Positions 24,671 to 33,482 of a stretch of 64,000 nt of DNA are shown here, piece after piece. The stretch's first letter is position 1; every line of letters begins with the position of its first letter. The DNA comes from Paenibacillus vietnamensis (GTDB lineage Bacteria > Bacillota > Bacilli > Paenibacillales > Paenibacillaceae): contig NZ_JAHMHW010000004.1 in NCBI RefSeq assembly GCF_020169515.1, positions 124,001 to 188,000 of the forward strand, read 5' to 3'. Both the position numbers and the translations under genes were made by a program. The notes under the pieces were generated by a model. It was not told the DNA's origin. It saw nothing but the letters and a program-made list of their open reading frames with translations, and made no database searches.

Positions 24671-25690
24671 TTAGTTCACGCTGACGAACTTGCCTGTTTC
24701 TTGCGATTCGAAAGCGCAAAGAATGACTTTGAGCGATGCGCGGCCTTCTTCACCCGTAACTTCAGGAGTCGTGTTTGTCACGATGCTCTTAATGAACGAA
24801 TCGATAACGCCGCTTGTTTCTTGCTTTTCGTTGGTGGAAATCGCACCGACCTTATGTTTCTCAATCGTGCCGTTACGCAGCTCGACGATAACTTGATCGT
24901 CCGGATGCGTACCGATCTTCATAACGCCGTTTTCACACCAAAGAATCGTGCTGTTGTCTTCGCCTTTGTAATAGGTCCAGCTTGCAACGAGAGTGCCGAT
25001 CGCGCCGCTCTTCATGCGAAGCAGGCAGGACGCGTTATCGTCCACATCGGTTTCCTTATCAAGCGTCCCGACAAAGCCTGCCACCTCGGACACTTCATCG
25101 TCCAGCATCCAGCGGATCAAGTCCGATTTGTGAACGCCAAGGTCGCCCATTGCGCCCATAATGGCTTCCTTCTTGCGGAAGAACCAGCTTTCAGCGCCGT
25201 CAACGCTCCAGCCGTCCGGGCCCGGATGACCGAAGGAAGTGCGGAACGTCAGCACTTTGCCTAGCACTCCGGATTTCAATACTTGTTTCGCTTTTACGTG
25301 CGGAGGCATGAAGCGCTGGTTGTGTCCAACCATCAGATGAACGTTATTTTTCTTTGCGGCCTCGATCATCGCTTCCGCTTCCTCGTCCGTCACCGCCATC
25401 GGCTTCTCAACGAGCACGTGTGCGCCTGCGTTGGCCGCCGCGATCGACATCGAAGCGTGCAGGGCGTTAGGTGTACAAATGCTGACCGCGTCAGGCTTTA
25501 CTTCCGCCAGCATCTCCTCGAAATCGGCGTACGCTTTGCCGCCGTGCTTCTCGGCGTAGAGCTCCGCGCGTTCGATCACCGGATCTACGAATGCAACAAG
25601 CTCGACGTTTTTATTGCCTGCATATTCAGGAATATGGCGATGTTTCGAGATGGAACCGCAACCTACGACTGCTACACGAATTTTGGACAT
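24671..25690 (-). CDS. Gfo/Idh/MocA family oxidoreductase
   Basis: 339 residues from the ATG at 25690, with GCAGGGAAC upstream; a longer frame to 25774 lacks a ribosome site. The N-terminal Rossmann domain starts VAVVGCGSISKHRH (NAD(P) binding). The family signature EKPMAV lies at about 94-99, with GHNQRFMPPH shortly after and a C-terminal alpha/beta substrate domain. Members oxidise or reduce sugars and cyclitols such as myo-inositol. It follows the sugar isomerase gene by 56 bp, suggesting a two-gene catabolic unit. Confidence 0.9.
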   Translation of the reverse strand: MSKIRVAVVGCGSISKHRHIPEYAGNKNVELVAFVDPVIERAELYAEKHGGKAYADFEEMLAEVKPDAVSICTPNALHASMSIAAANAGAHVLVEKPMAVTDEEAEAMIEAAKKNNVHLMVGHNQRFMPPHVKAKQVLKSGVLGKVLTFRTSFGHPGPDGWSVDGAESWFFRKKEAIMGAMGDLGVHKSDLIRWMLDDEVSEVAGFVGTLDKETDVDDNASCLLRMKSGAIGTLVASWTYYKGEDNSTILWCENGVMKIGTHPDDQVIVELRNGTIEKHKVGAISTNEKQETSGVIDSFIKSIVTNTTPEVTGEEGRASLKVILCAFESQETGKFVSVN

Positions 25691-25746
25691 ATTTGTTCCC
25701 TGCCTTTTTTTAAAGTTAAATGACTGGCTGTGAAATCTCCAATTTA

Positions 25747-26514
25747 CTATTTTAAATAGTTGTTTTTCATCCATTGCATGCTTTCGGCAACGGCTTCAAG
25801 CGGCGGATTCGCGCAAACGTCCTGCTCGACGATCAGCCATTCGACGGACGCCTTCGAAGCGGCCTCGATAATCGGAAGAAGCGGCAGGTCGCCGCGGCCG
25901 AGCTCGACCGTATCGATTTGCTGGCCCTTCTCGCCCGCGCGGAAATCCTTCAGATGAAGCAGCGGTAAGCGGCCGGCATATTTCGCAATATAAGCAACCG
26001 GGTCTTTGCCCGAATATTGAACCCAGCCGATATCCATCTCCACCTGCAGGAATTGCGGATCGATGCGTTCGTACATCGCTTCAAATACGATTTGACCGTC
26101 GATTTCCACTTCGAATTCGAAGTCGTGATTATGGTAGGCGAAGGTAATGCCGGCTTCTCGGAAACGCTTCCCGTATTCCTCGAATTTTACCAGATGGCTT
26201 TTCCAGGCTTCCGCATCGCGGGCATCGGCCGGCAGCCAAGGGCAAATGGCATATTTCGCGCCAATCGTTTGCAAGTATGCGATTTCTTCGTCCAGACGTT
26301 CCTCGAGGAGCTGAAGACCGATGTGGCTGCCGATTGCCTTAAGGTTAAGCTCTTGCAGCAGGTCGCGCAATTGTTCCGCTTTCATACCTCCGTAGCCTGC
26401 AAATTCTACGCCTTCGTAGCCCATTGCCGCAACCTTGCGGAGCGTGCCTTCGAAATCCGCCGCCAAAGCGTCGCGCAGAGTATACAGCTGCAAGCCAACC
26501 GCCATTTTTGTCAT
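25747..26514 (-). CDS. Sugar phosphate isomerase/epimerase (AP endonuclease 2 fold)
   Basis: 255 residues, TIM barrel of the xylose isomerase-like/IolE family, beginning VGLQLYTLRDALAADFEGT and containing YEGVEFAGYGG. Metal-ligand candidates include Glu in TFAYHNHDFEF, Glu in QVEMDIGW and the LLHLKDF strand. Members include inosose dehydratase and hydroxypyruvate isomerase; the exact substrate cannot be read. GGGAGTG lies upstream of the ATG. Confidence 0.88.
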   Translation of the reverse strand: MTKMAVGLQLYTLRDALAADFEGTLRKVAAMGYEGVEFAGYGGMKAEQLRDLLQELNLKAIGSHIGLQLLEERLDEEIAYLQTIGAKYAICPWLPADARDAEAWKSHLVKFEEYGKRFREAGITFAYHNHDFEFEVEIDGQIVFEAMYERIDPQFLQVEMDIGWVQYSGKDPVAYIAKYAGRLPLLHLKDFRAGEKGQQIDTVELGRGDLPLLPIIEAASKASVEWLIVEQDVCANPPLEAVAESMQWMKNNYLK

Positions 26515-26664
26515 GTACGTCGCACTCCCTTATATATGTTCTGATTGTGTATTTGATTTTGCTTTCCGACTCTCATTATATCGGCAGTTATAAATGAAAA
26601 ATAGGTGTCTTATTAGCCTTTTCTTATGCTATTTTGGTGTATCCGTTTTTAATTTGTAAATGGA

Positions 26665-26717
26665 AAGCAGCAAGCAGCCCTGCCGCAGCCGGATAACCGG
26701 CTTAGACAGGACTGCTT
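26665..26717 (-). terminator. Terminator after the GH31 gene
   Basis: Two-part hairpin: outer arms AAGCAG (26672-26677) and CTGCTT (26712-26717), with an inner stem GCCGG/CCGGC at 26688-26701. Confidence 0.6.
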
Positions 26718-26733
26718 GTTTTGAAAGGTGAAA

Positions 26734-29055
26734 TTATGCCAATCGGAGCGTAAACTCCACTTGCTTCTCGCCCGTGCCCGCACGCACGATGCCGTTCGTA
26801 ACTTCGACGCCGCCCTCGGCGGATGCAATTTCGCCCAAGCCTTTGACCGCAAACGTAAACGGCTTGCCGCTTCCGTCAACCTTAACGCTGATCGCGCTGC
26901 CGCTGCGGGTAGCGGAAACGGTCATTTCCAGCGCGCCTTTTACGTCGCGAACCTGTGTCTGAGCCGTGCGTCCATCCTCCAGGTTATGCAGCTCCAGCGC
27001 AACGCCGTCCGCATAATCGTAATCCGGACGAACATCGTTTGCTCCAAGAGCAATAATCGAATTCGGACGAACGAACAGCGGCAGACTGAAGAAGTCGTAC
27101 TGCTCCTTGCGCCATGCTCCGCCCTCGACAACCTCGCCGGTCAGCAGATGAGTCCATTTGCCGGCAGGCAAATAATAGGTTACTTTGCCGTGCTCGTTGA
27201 AGATCGGAGCGACCAGGAGCGAGTCCCCCAGCATATATTGGCGGTCCAGCAGCTCGCAGGTCGGATCCTCCGGAAATTCGAGCACCATGGCGCGCATGGA
27301 CGGCAGACCAAGCTCCGTCGCTTGTACGGCTGTGTTGAACAGGTACGGCATAATGCGGCATTTCAGCTTCGTGAAGAAGCGCGTAACGTCAACTGCCTCC
27401 GTATCGTATGCCCAAGGCACCCGGTACGATTTGCTGCCGTGGAGACGGCTGTGGCTGGAGAGCAGGCCGAATGCCAGCCAGCGTTTAAAGACGTGAACGG
27501 GAGCGGTATTCTCGAAGCCGCCGATATCGTGGCTCCAGAAGCCGAAGCCCGAGATGCCGAGCGACAGGCCGCCGCGCAGACTTTCCGCCATCGACTCGTA
27601 ATCCGCATAGCAGTCTCCGCCCCAGTGAACCGGGAACTTCTGGCCGCCTGCCGTCGCGGAGCGCGCGAACAACGCCGCTTCGTTTTTGCCCAGCTTCTCT
27701 TCGAGCACCTCAAATACAACTTTATTGTAAAGCTGAGTATAATAATTGTGCATTTTCATCGGATCGGAGCCGTCAAAATAAGCGACGTCCGTCGGAATCC
27801 GCTCGCCGAAATCGGTTTTGAAGCTGTCGACGCCCATGTCCACGAGGTCGCGCAGGTAGCCGGCAAACCATTCGCATGCGGCCGGATTCGTGAAATCGAC
27901 GAGCGCCATGCCCGGCTGCCACAAATCCCACTGCCATACGTCGCCGTTCGGCTTTTTAACGAGATAGCCGTTTTGCTTGCCTTCCTCGAACAAACGGGAG
28001 CGCTGTGCGATATAAGGGTTAATCCACACGCAAATTTTAAGCCCTTTTTCCTTCAGCCGAGTAAGCATGCCAACCGGATCCGGGAACACGCGCTCGTCCC
28101 ATTTGAAGTCGGTCCAATGGAATTCGCGCATCCAGAAGCAGTCGAAATGGAATACATGCAGCGGCAAATTACGCTCCGCCATGCCGTCAACAAAGGAATT
28201 AACCGTCGCTTCGTCGTAATTCGTCGTGAAAGAAGTTGTCAGCCACAGGCCGAACGTCCATGCCGGAGGAAGCGCCGGCTTGCCGGTCAGGCTGGTGTAT
28301 TTGCCAAGCACGTCCTTCATAGCCGGCCCGTCGATAACGAAATACTCCAAAGATTCGCCTGCAACGCTGAATTGAACCTTCTTCACCTTCTCCGAAGCGA
28401 TTTCGAACGAGACAAGCTCCGGATGATTTACAAATACGCCATAACCTTTGTTAGTGATATAGAACGGAATGTTTTTGTACGCCTGCTCGGAGCTGGTGCC
28501 GCCGTCCTTGTTCCACAAATCAACGACCTGCCCGTTTCTTACAAACGGAGTAAAACGCTCGCCGAGGCCGTAAACCCACTCGCCAACGCCAACGTCCAAT
28601 TCCTCGCGCATAAACGTGTTTCCGTTGTTCTCTTTAATGTAAGCCATCGATTTTTGCGTGCTGCCGGTAATCCGTTCGTCGCCGCGGTAGAAATCGACCG
28701 CCCACTCCGGACCTTTGCGGATGCGCACGCTCAAGGAGCCGCTGGTCAGCACCGCTTCATTCTCATTCTCTTCGATTACGACGTGATCGCCCGTCTGCGA
28801 GGACAGCTCGAAAGCCGGTCCGCGATCGACTACGCCCGCGTGGTGAACGAGCTTAACGCCGATAATGCCCGGAAGCGGGGAATGGAAATGGACCGTAAGA
28901 AGCATCGTATCCAGCATATTCGAACGGGTCAGTATCGGGCGCGGAGCCGCGTAGGCCGTAAGCCTGCCGTCCCTTTCTTCAAAATCGTGGGCTTGTACCG
29001 CTCCCAGAACGGTGTATTCTTCTCGAATGAGCCAGTTGCCATCTGTAAATTTCAT
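26734..29055 (-). CDS. GH31 alpha-xylosidase/alpha-glucosidase
   Basis: 773 residues from the ATG at 29055; upstream in-frame ATG codons lack a ribosome site, and this one has only a weak one. N-terminal beta domain, (beta/alpha)8 catalytic barrel, C-terminal beta domains. The GH31 nucleophile is Asp415 in KTDFGE and the acid/base Asp481 in WGGDCYADY. KTDFGE is the YicI-type alpha-xylosidase signature, against GI(N)DMNE in glucosidases. No signal peptide, so it would act on imported xyloglucan-type oligosaccharides. It is divergent from an AraC gene. The leftward promoter has TATAAT (29106-29111) with a poor -35, and TCTATAGCAC occurs at 29151-29160. Confidence 0.9.
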   Translation of the reverse strand: MKFTDGNWLIREEYTVLGAVQAHDFEERDGRLTAYAAPRPILTRSNMLDTMLLTVHFHSPLPGIIGVKLVHHAGVVDRGPAFELSSQTGDHVVIEENENEAVLTSGSLSVRIRKGPEWAVDFYRGDERITGSTQKSMAYIKENNGNTFMREELDVGVGEWVYGLGERFTPFVRNGQVVDLWNKDGGTSSEQAYKNIPFYITNKGYGVFVNHPELVSFEIASEKVKKVQFSVAGESLEYFVIDGPAMKDVLGKYTSLTGKPALPPAWTFGLWLTTSFTTNYDEATVNSFVDGMAERNLPLHVFHFDCFWMREFHWTDFKWDERVFPDPVGMLTRLKEKGLKICVWINPYIAQRSRLFEEGKQNGYLVKKPNGDVWQWDLWQPGMALVDFTNPAACEWFAGYLRDLVDMGVDSFKTDFGERIPTDVAYFDGSDPMKMHNYYTQLYNKVVFEVLEEKLGKNEAALFARSATAGGQKFPVHWGGDCYADYESMAESLRGGLSLGISGFGFWSHDIGGFENTAPVHVFKRWLAFGLLSSHSRLHGSKSYRVPWAYDTEAVDVTRFFTKLKCRIMPYLFNTAVQATELGLPSMRAMVLEFPEDPTCELLDRQYMLGDSLLVAPIFNEHGKVTYYLPAGKWTHLLTGEVVEGGAWRKEQYDFFSLPLFVRPNSIIALGANDVRPDYDYADGVALELHNLEDGRTAQTQVRDVKGALEMTVSATRSGSAISVKVDGSGKPFTFAVKGLGEIASAEGGVEVTNGIVRAGTGEKQVEFTLRLA

Positions 29056-29227
29056 AGATTGAACCAACTTTCTGATTGATTTTGTTTGCATTGCGTTATA
29101 ATTGCATTATACTGATATTGAAGCATCCTATTCTAACAAAATCATGCTCATCTATAGCACTATTTTGATAAAACACGACACAAAACGACCCGATCTTACG
29201 AATGCTTTACAGGGAGGCGCACGCAGC

Positions 29228-30139
29228 ATGGATCAGACAACCCGCCACGCCTTAAAAGAAGACCGCCTTCACGGCGACAACATGTTTCCTCTCGCCGCGT
29301 ATTGGATGGAGCCGGGAGCGCCCGGCGAGCCGGTGCTGGACTGCCACTGGCATGCGGAAGCCGAATTTTTTATCGTGCTTGAAGGCGAGGCGCTTTTCCA
29401 GATCGATACGGACTACTTTCCCGTACGCGCAGGCGAAGCCGTTTTTATCGACGGCGGAGATATTCATGCGGGACATGCCATCGGCCGCTCCACATGCACC
29501 TATTGCGCGATCGTGTTCGACACGCATCTGCTGGCCAGCGCCAGCTACGACGCCGTTCAGGAGCGCTACGTTGCTCCGCTGCAGGACAAGAAGCGGACCT
29601 TTCCGAGGCACATCAAGCCGGAAACACAGTGGGAGCGCAAACTGCTGGAGCATATCCGGGGCATCATGGACTCATGCGAGAAGCAGAAGCCGGGCTTCGA
29701 AGCCGCTGTTAAAGGACATTTTTACTTTATGCTGCACGAATTGTCCGAGGAAGGATGCTTCTGCAACCGGAGCGAGACGAATTCCGCGGATACGACGAAG
29801 ATTGACCGTTTGAAAACGGCCATTTTGTACATGCAGCAGCACTATCACCGACCGATCCGCATTTCGGAAATCGCCGACCAGATCCCGATGAGCGAGGGCC
29901 AATTTTGCCGCTTTTTCAAGACAATGACAAGACAAACGCCGATCGAGTATTTGAACGCTTACCGGATCAGGCAAGCCGCCGAGCTCCTGCTCCAGCCCGA
30001 CCGCAAAATATCGGCCGTGGCGCTGGATGTCGGCTTCGATCACATCAGCTACTTCGTTAAAGTATTTCGCAAAATGATGAAATGTACACCTTCGCAATTC
30101 CGAAAAAAACAGACGGAAACTGCCGAGCACCGCACATAG
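29228..30139 (+). CDS. AraC family transcriptional regulator (cupin N-terminus)
   Basis: 303 residues from the ATG at 29228 with AGGGAGG upstream; the open frame extends 5' but without a ribosome site. N-terminal cupin ligand domain (DCHWHAEAEFFIVLEGEALF, AGEAVFIDGGDIHAGH) and a C-terminal pair of helix-turn-helix motifs (ISEIADQIPMSEGQFCRFFK, ISAVALDVGFDHISYFVKVF). It is divergent from the GH31 gene across about 170 bp and is the likely local activator, with a sugar ligand. Confidence 0.9.
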   Translation: MDQTTRHALKEDRLHGDNMFPLAAYWMEPGAPGEPVLDCHWHAEAEFFIVLEGEALFQIDTDYFPVRAGEAVFIDGGDIHAGHAIGRSTCTYCAIVFDTHLLASASYDAVQERYVAPLQDKKRTFPRHIKPETQWERKLLEHIRGIMDSCEKQKPGFEAAVKGHFYFMLHELSEEGCFCNRSETNSADTTKIDRLKTAILYMQQHYHRPIRISEIADQIPMSEGQFCRFFKTMTRQTPIEYLNAYRIRQAAELLLQPDRKISAVALDVGFDHISYFVKVFRKMMKCTPSQFRKKQTETAEHRT

Positions 30140-30140
30140 C

Positions 30141-30171
30141 TTGACAAAGGTTACAATTTTGTAACTAAAAT
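30141..30171 (+). promoter_or_regulatory. Promoter with 19-bp spacer and internal palindrome
   Basis: -35 TTGACA (30141-30146) and -10 TAAAAT (30166-30171) are 19 bp apart. The spacer holds the near-perfect palindrome GTTACAATTTTGTAAC (30150-30165). Over-long spacers with a dyad are characteristic of MerR-family-controlled promoters. A further GGTTACA is at 30206-30212. Confidence 0.55.
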
Positions 30172-30249
30172 CTCATGATTTTTTAAGAATCATTTAATAT
30201 TTGTCGGTTACACTGATAAAAATTCCATAACGGGATGGAGGACTTTGCC

Positions 30250-30477
30250 ATGAAAACATTAATGAACTTCCAAAATAAAACGATACCTGTATACTTAACC
30301 GATACGAATAAGCAAGCGATCGAGAAGCTTTCCGCGGTGCTCAACCGCAAGCTGACGACCGGCAAAAACGCGCTAAAAACATGTATCAAATCGTTAATCA
30401 GCGTCGAAATTATCGGAAGCGAAGCAACGCTGCATTCATTCTTCGAACGCGACACGCTGACGATTTCCATTTATTAA
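30250..30477 (+). CDS. Small hypothetical protein
   Basis: 75 residues from the ATG at 30250 with GGAGG eight bases upstream. No signal peptide or membrane helix. Sequence such as KTIPVYLTDTNKQAIEKLSA and KTCIKSLISVEIIG suggests a small mixed alpha/beta fold. No family recognised. It lies alone between an unusual promoter and a strong terminator, so it is a single-gene unit. Confidence 0.65.
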   Translation: MKTLMNFQNKTIPVYLTDTNKQAIEKLSAVLNRKLTTGKNALKTCIKSLISVEIIGSEATLHSFFERDTLTISIY

Positions 30478-30481
30478 TCGT

Positions 30482-30527
30482 AAAGCCTGCCCGCTGTCAT
30501 TCCATTGACACGGGCAGGCTTTTTTTA
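30482..30527 (+). terminator. Terminator after the small gene
   Basis: Stem AAAGCCTGCCCG (30482-30493) and CGGGCAGGCTTT (30511-30522) ending in a T run. Confidence 0.9.
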
Positions 30528-30561
30528 TGCTCCGAAAGCGGACCATTTCTGAACTTCCAAA

Positions 30562-30590
30562 TTGTGAAATTAACTTCCGGATTATATAAT
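30562..30590 (+). promoter_or_regulatory. Promoter of the ArsR-type gene
   Basis: -35 TTGTGA (30562-30567), 17-bp spacer, -10 TATAAT (30585-30590). Two AACTTCC direct repeats (30552-30558, 30572-30578) flank the -35 at a 20-bp spacing and could be an autoregulatory site. Confidence 0.65.
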
Positions 30591-30622
30591 ATAGCAAAAG
30601 AACAGGAAGAGGCGCTTATTGC

Positions 30623-31522
30623 ATGAACATAGAGGTTAATCGGCAAAACCTGAAGTTTCTGGAATGTTTTGCCTCGGAAACCCGCATCCATATCATTGAA
30701 CTGCTGAATGAGCGTCCGATGAACATAAAAGATCTTGCTGAAGCGCTGGGCATTTCGTCGGCCATTGTGACCAAGCATATCCAAAAGCTGGAGGAAGTCT
30801 CCATCATTACGACGGAAAGCGTGCCAAGCACGAGAGGACGGCAAAAGCTCTGCTATTTGACGCTGGAAACGGCATCACTCCAGTTCCGGGCCAAACGAAA
30901 AGCAGACCATAACGGCTATAATGTCTCGATTCCGATCGGCCAATATTCGGCCTATGAAGTAAAGCCGACCTGCGGTCTTTGCTCGGATTCGAAAATTATC
31001 GGAATCGTTGACGATCCCCGTTATTTTTCCGATCCGGAGCATGTCAAGGCAAAACATTTGTGGTTCGGCAGCGGCTACATCGAATACAGGATTCCAAATT
31101 ATCTCGTCGGGAAGCAGACGGTAAGCAGCATCTCCCTTTCACTGGAAATGTGCTCGGAAGCTCCCCATTATAATGAAAACTGGCCGTCCGATCTTTATTT
31201 TTACTTGAATGACGTCTGTCTCGGCATGTGGACCTGTCCCGGCGACTTCGGTGCCGCGAGAGGCGTCTATACGCCCGATTGGTGGGATCTGGGCACCCAG
31301 CACGGCCTGCTTAAACAAATCACGGTCGACTCGGAAGGCTCATTCATCGACGGCATCCGCATGTCGGACAAAACGGTAAAGGAGCTCGCGTTCCGCTACG
31401 GCGAGGATATCCGCTTCCGCATAAGCGCTCCCGAATCGGCGGAAAACAGCGGCGGGCTCAGCCTGTTCGGCAGGCAGTTCGGCAACTACGATCAGGATAT
31501 TCAAGTAAGTATTGCTTATTAA
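30623..31522 (+). CDS. ArsR-type winged-helix regulator with large C-terminal domain
   Basis: 299 residues. The first 85 are an ArsR-like winged helix (ASETRIHIIELLNERPMNIK, LAEALGISSAIVTKHIQKLE). The remaining 210 form a domain of unknown ligand containing CGLCSDSKIIGIVDDPRYF and WTCPGDFGAARGVYTP, rich in Trp/Tyr/Gly, which may be a sugar-binding beta-sandwich. Regulators of this build are common beside carbohydrate genes in Paenibacillus. AGGAAGAGG precedes the ATG. The target is unknown; the gene stands alone. Confidence 0.82.
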   Translation: MNIEVNRQNLKFLECFASETRIHIIELLNERPMNIKDLAEALGISSAIVTKHIQKLEEVSIITTESVPSTRGRQKLCYLTLETASLQFRAKRKADHNGYNVSIPIGQYSAYEVKPTCGLCSDSKIIGIVDDPRYFSDPEHVKAKHLWFGSGYIEYRIPNYLVGKQTVSSISLSLEMCSEAPHYNENWPSDLYFYLNDVCLGMWTCPGDFGAARGVYTPDWWDLGTQHGLLKQITVDSEGSFIDGIRMSDKTVKELAFRYGEDIRFRISAPESAENSGGLSLFGRQFGNYDQDIQVSIAY

Positions 31523-31832
31523 TAAACGTCACCCTTCACGTTCAACGGCCATTGGCTCATGAATAAATGGATTTCTTGCCCTTATTTTTATATGTAGCCT
31601 GATTTTTTGAGATAAATGGATTGATTGCAGTTAATTTTGGGAAAACAGCTCATTTCGCCAATTTTACTGAATTTATAATCGTCAAATACAGTTATTTTCG
31701 ACATATGAGGGAATTCGTACGAATTAAATACAGTAAATACAGCTATTCAATTCATACTCCATCGGGATACTAATATGCCGAAGCGCCTAAACGGGGGGAT
31801 AATTCCCCTGGACTGCTCATTGATTGAATTAC
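31523..31832. other. AT-rich intergenic region with short repeats
   Basis: About 300 bp without a gene. AAATACAG occurs three times (31684-31691, 31726-31733, 31735-31742), and AATAAATGGATT/GATAAATGGATT occurs at about 31562 and 31612. No known RNA recognised. Confidence 0.6.
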
Positions 31833-31867
31833 AAAACGAAACGGCCCCAGGCATTAGCCCGGGGCCG
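31833..31867 (-). terminator. Terminator of the MFS/small-gene unit
   Basis: Stem CGGCCCC (31842-31848) with GGGGCCG (31861-31867) plus inner GGC/GCC; leftward it is followed by TTTCGTTTTG. Confidence 0.82.
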
Positions 31868-31895
31868 ATTAACACTATGAAGCTCCTGAATCCGG

Positions 31896-32062
31896 CTAAG
31901 CTTCCTGCGGAGCCTGCTGCTGCCCGGGCGGTCTTTCTCCTCCCCCGCCGAAGCCGCCCGTCCGGACGGTGATGCTTTCGGCCTCCTAGTATCATCCTTC
32001 AGCATAACGGATACGATGTCGTCCGCTTCTAAGTCGGAAAGCGTCAATTCCTTTTCGACCAT
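31896..32062 (-). pseudogene. Small gene with probable -1 frameshift
   Basis: From the ATG at 32062 the frame reads MVEKELTLSDLEADDIVSVM then LKDDT. After about 31987 the protein-like sequence continues in another frame as EAESITVRTGGFGGGG, then ERPPGQQQAPQEA, and stops at 31896, just before the terminator. In the original frame the reading continues through the terminator hairpin, which is implausible. One missing base would join the two halves into a protein of about 55 residues. Function unknown. It is downstream of the MFS gene on the same strand. Sequencing error is a real alternative. Confidence 0.5.
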
Positions 32063-32099
32063 TTGCCCGTTTCTTCGTTAGACTTCGCTGCCCGCGGCC

Positions 32100-33341
32100 C
32101 TATCCCAAAGGCCTGCGCTTCCAATTGCCTGAAGCGAACAGAAGCGTGCCGATCCAGCCGCATACCGATGCCAGAATAAGCAGCGTCGACAAGGACACGC
32201 TGTCCGAGAGCGAGGAGCTGAGAATCGGACCGAGCGATCCGCGGAAGCCGAACAGCATCAGATGCAGCCCGAACACCATCGCCTCGCGTCCCGGCGCCAG
32301 CCGGAATACGAAGGCAAGAATGCCGATATCCCATATCGCCTCGCCGATGCCCTGGACCGCATTGCCCGTCACGACGGCGGCATAGCTGCCCCAAACGCCG
32401 TACAGCATCGGCACGATAGCGTATGCGGCTATGCCGAACAACAGCGTGTATTTGATATTGAAGCGGTCGATCATCCAGCCCGCGATCAGGAATGTCAGCA
32501 GCAGCGCCGTAAAATAAGCGACGCGCGCATACCCGATTTGCACATTCGACAGCTCCAGCACGTCGACCTGAATGATTTGGTACAGCGGATTAGCCAGCAT
32601 GTTGCCAAAGCCCGAAAAAGTGGTCGCCGCCAAAAAAACGGCCAGCGTCCGATTTTCTTTAATCAGCTTCCACTGCTCCTGGAGCGGGAAACCTGATATT
32701 TTTTTGGCCGATATCATCTTCGCCTTCTCCGCCTGTGCCGGAATCTTGAGCGTGTTGAACAGGGCGATGGACAGAAAGCCGGCAATCGATGCGGCAATCA
32801 GCGGTCCGGACGGGCCGAACGCATCCGACCAACTGCCGACGATATATGCGAGCGGAATCATCAGAATTCCCATGGCGACCCTTACATAACCCATCAGCCG
32901 CCCCCGCAGGTCGGACGGATAAATTCGCGACACCAGCGCTGCGTACGCGGGAGCTTGAATGCCCATTAACAGCTGGAAAAGGACCACCGCAGCCACATAT
33001 ACGGACGGATAGGGAAAAAATGCCGGAAATAGAAGCAGCAGCCGTCCGATCGCGTTCGGAATGATCATAAAAGGACGGGGGTTGTCCGCCTTCTCGATCC
33101 ACGAAGCCCAGACAGGAGATAAGATTAATCCGATCGCGGGCGCGGCGGATAAAAGCCCTACCTGCAAATTGCTTGCGCCCTGCTGGATCGCAAAGGCCAT
33201 GTAAAACTGGTTGATCACGACATTAAACAGGCTGAACAAACAGGATGCTCCCAGGTCGATTTGGACGTTCCTCCACACGTTTGCGGTCATCGGCATGCCG
33301 AGCTTGACGATTCTCGTGCTCTGTTGGTCATTTGGCTCCAT
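32100..33341 (-). CDS. MFS transporter
   Basis: 413 residues, about 12 hydrophobic segments, with short loops carrying ASWIEKADNPRPFM and SRIYPSDLRGRLMGY (family motif-like). No close substrate family is recognised. The surrounding sugar genes make a sugar or oligosaccharide plausible. AAGAAGG lies about 12 bases upstream of the ATG. The leader carries a GATCC hairpin and, further upstream, one copy of the dispersed structured repeat. Confidence 0.85.
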   Translation of the reverse strand: MEPNDQQSTRIVKLGMPMTANVWRNVQIDLGASCLFSLFNVVINQFYMAFAIQQGASNLQVGLLSAAPAIGLILSPVWASWIEKADNPRPFMIIPNAIGRLLLLFPAFFPYPSVYVAAVVLFQLLMGIQAPAYAALVSRIYPSDLRGRLMGYVRVAMGILMIPLAYIVGSWSDAFGPSGPLIAASIAGFLSIALFNTLKIPAQAEKAKMISAKKISGFPLQEQWKLIKENRTLAVFLAATTFSGFGNMLANPLYQIIQVDVLELSNVQIGYARVAYFTALLLTFLIAGWMIDRFNIKYTLLFGIAAYAIVPMLYGVWGSYAAVVTGNAVQGIGEAIWDIGILAFVFRLAPGREAMVFGLHLMLFGFRGSLGPILSSSLSDSVSLSTLLILASVCGWIGTLLFASGNWKRRPLG

Positions 33342-33384
33342 TTGGATCGATACCTTCTTCTTTTAAATAGATAGGAAAACAGGG

Positions 33385-33415
33385 AGAGGATCCCTCGCGG
33401 CGCAAGGGATCCTCT
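33385..33415 (-). other. Terminator-like hairpin in the leader of the MFS gene
   Basis: Stem GAGGATCCCT (33386-33395) and AGGGATCCTC (33405-33414), 9-base loop. Leftward it is followed by CTCCCTGTTTTCC, only a weak T-tract. It lies between the structured repeat and the MFS start codon, so it may end a small RNA or act as an attenuator. Confidence 0.5.
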
Positions 33416-33482
33416 TCGTCTAGCGTCTCTTTCGATTGGATATTACTATAACCCCGGTTATTTGTACAGAAGAACTTATGGA

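Noticed and set aside
26575..26630. A possible fourth AraC-type promoter before the sugar isomerase gene
   Set aside because: A leftward TATAAT and an AATAGGTG sequence are present, but the TAGG is one base out of register and the second box (TTCTTATGCT) does not match.
26728..29079. A 783-codon open frame on the plus strand, antisense to the GH31 gene
   Set aside because: It has no ribosome site and its product is rich in Arg/His/Leu with no domain pattern. The opposite strand encodes a complete GH31 enzyme with both catalytic Asp. It is a shadow caused by codon bias.
29106..29161. Possible matching boxes upstream of GH31
   Set aside because: TCTATAGCAC resembles the boxes, but the TAGG core is changed and the spacing does not fit. 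This promoter probably answers to its own AraC neighbour.
31829..31895. Extension of the small gene at 32062 in its original frame to 31829
   Set aside because: This frame reads through the strong terminator hairpin, and its residues after about 31987 look random. The alternative frame looks protein-like and stops just before the hairpin.
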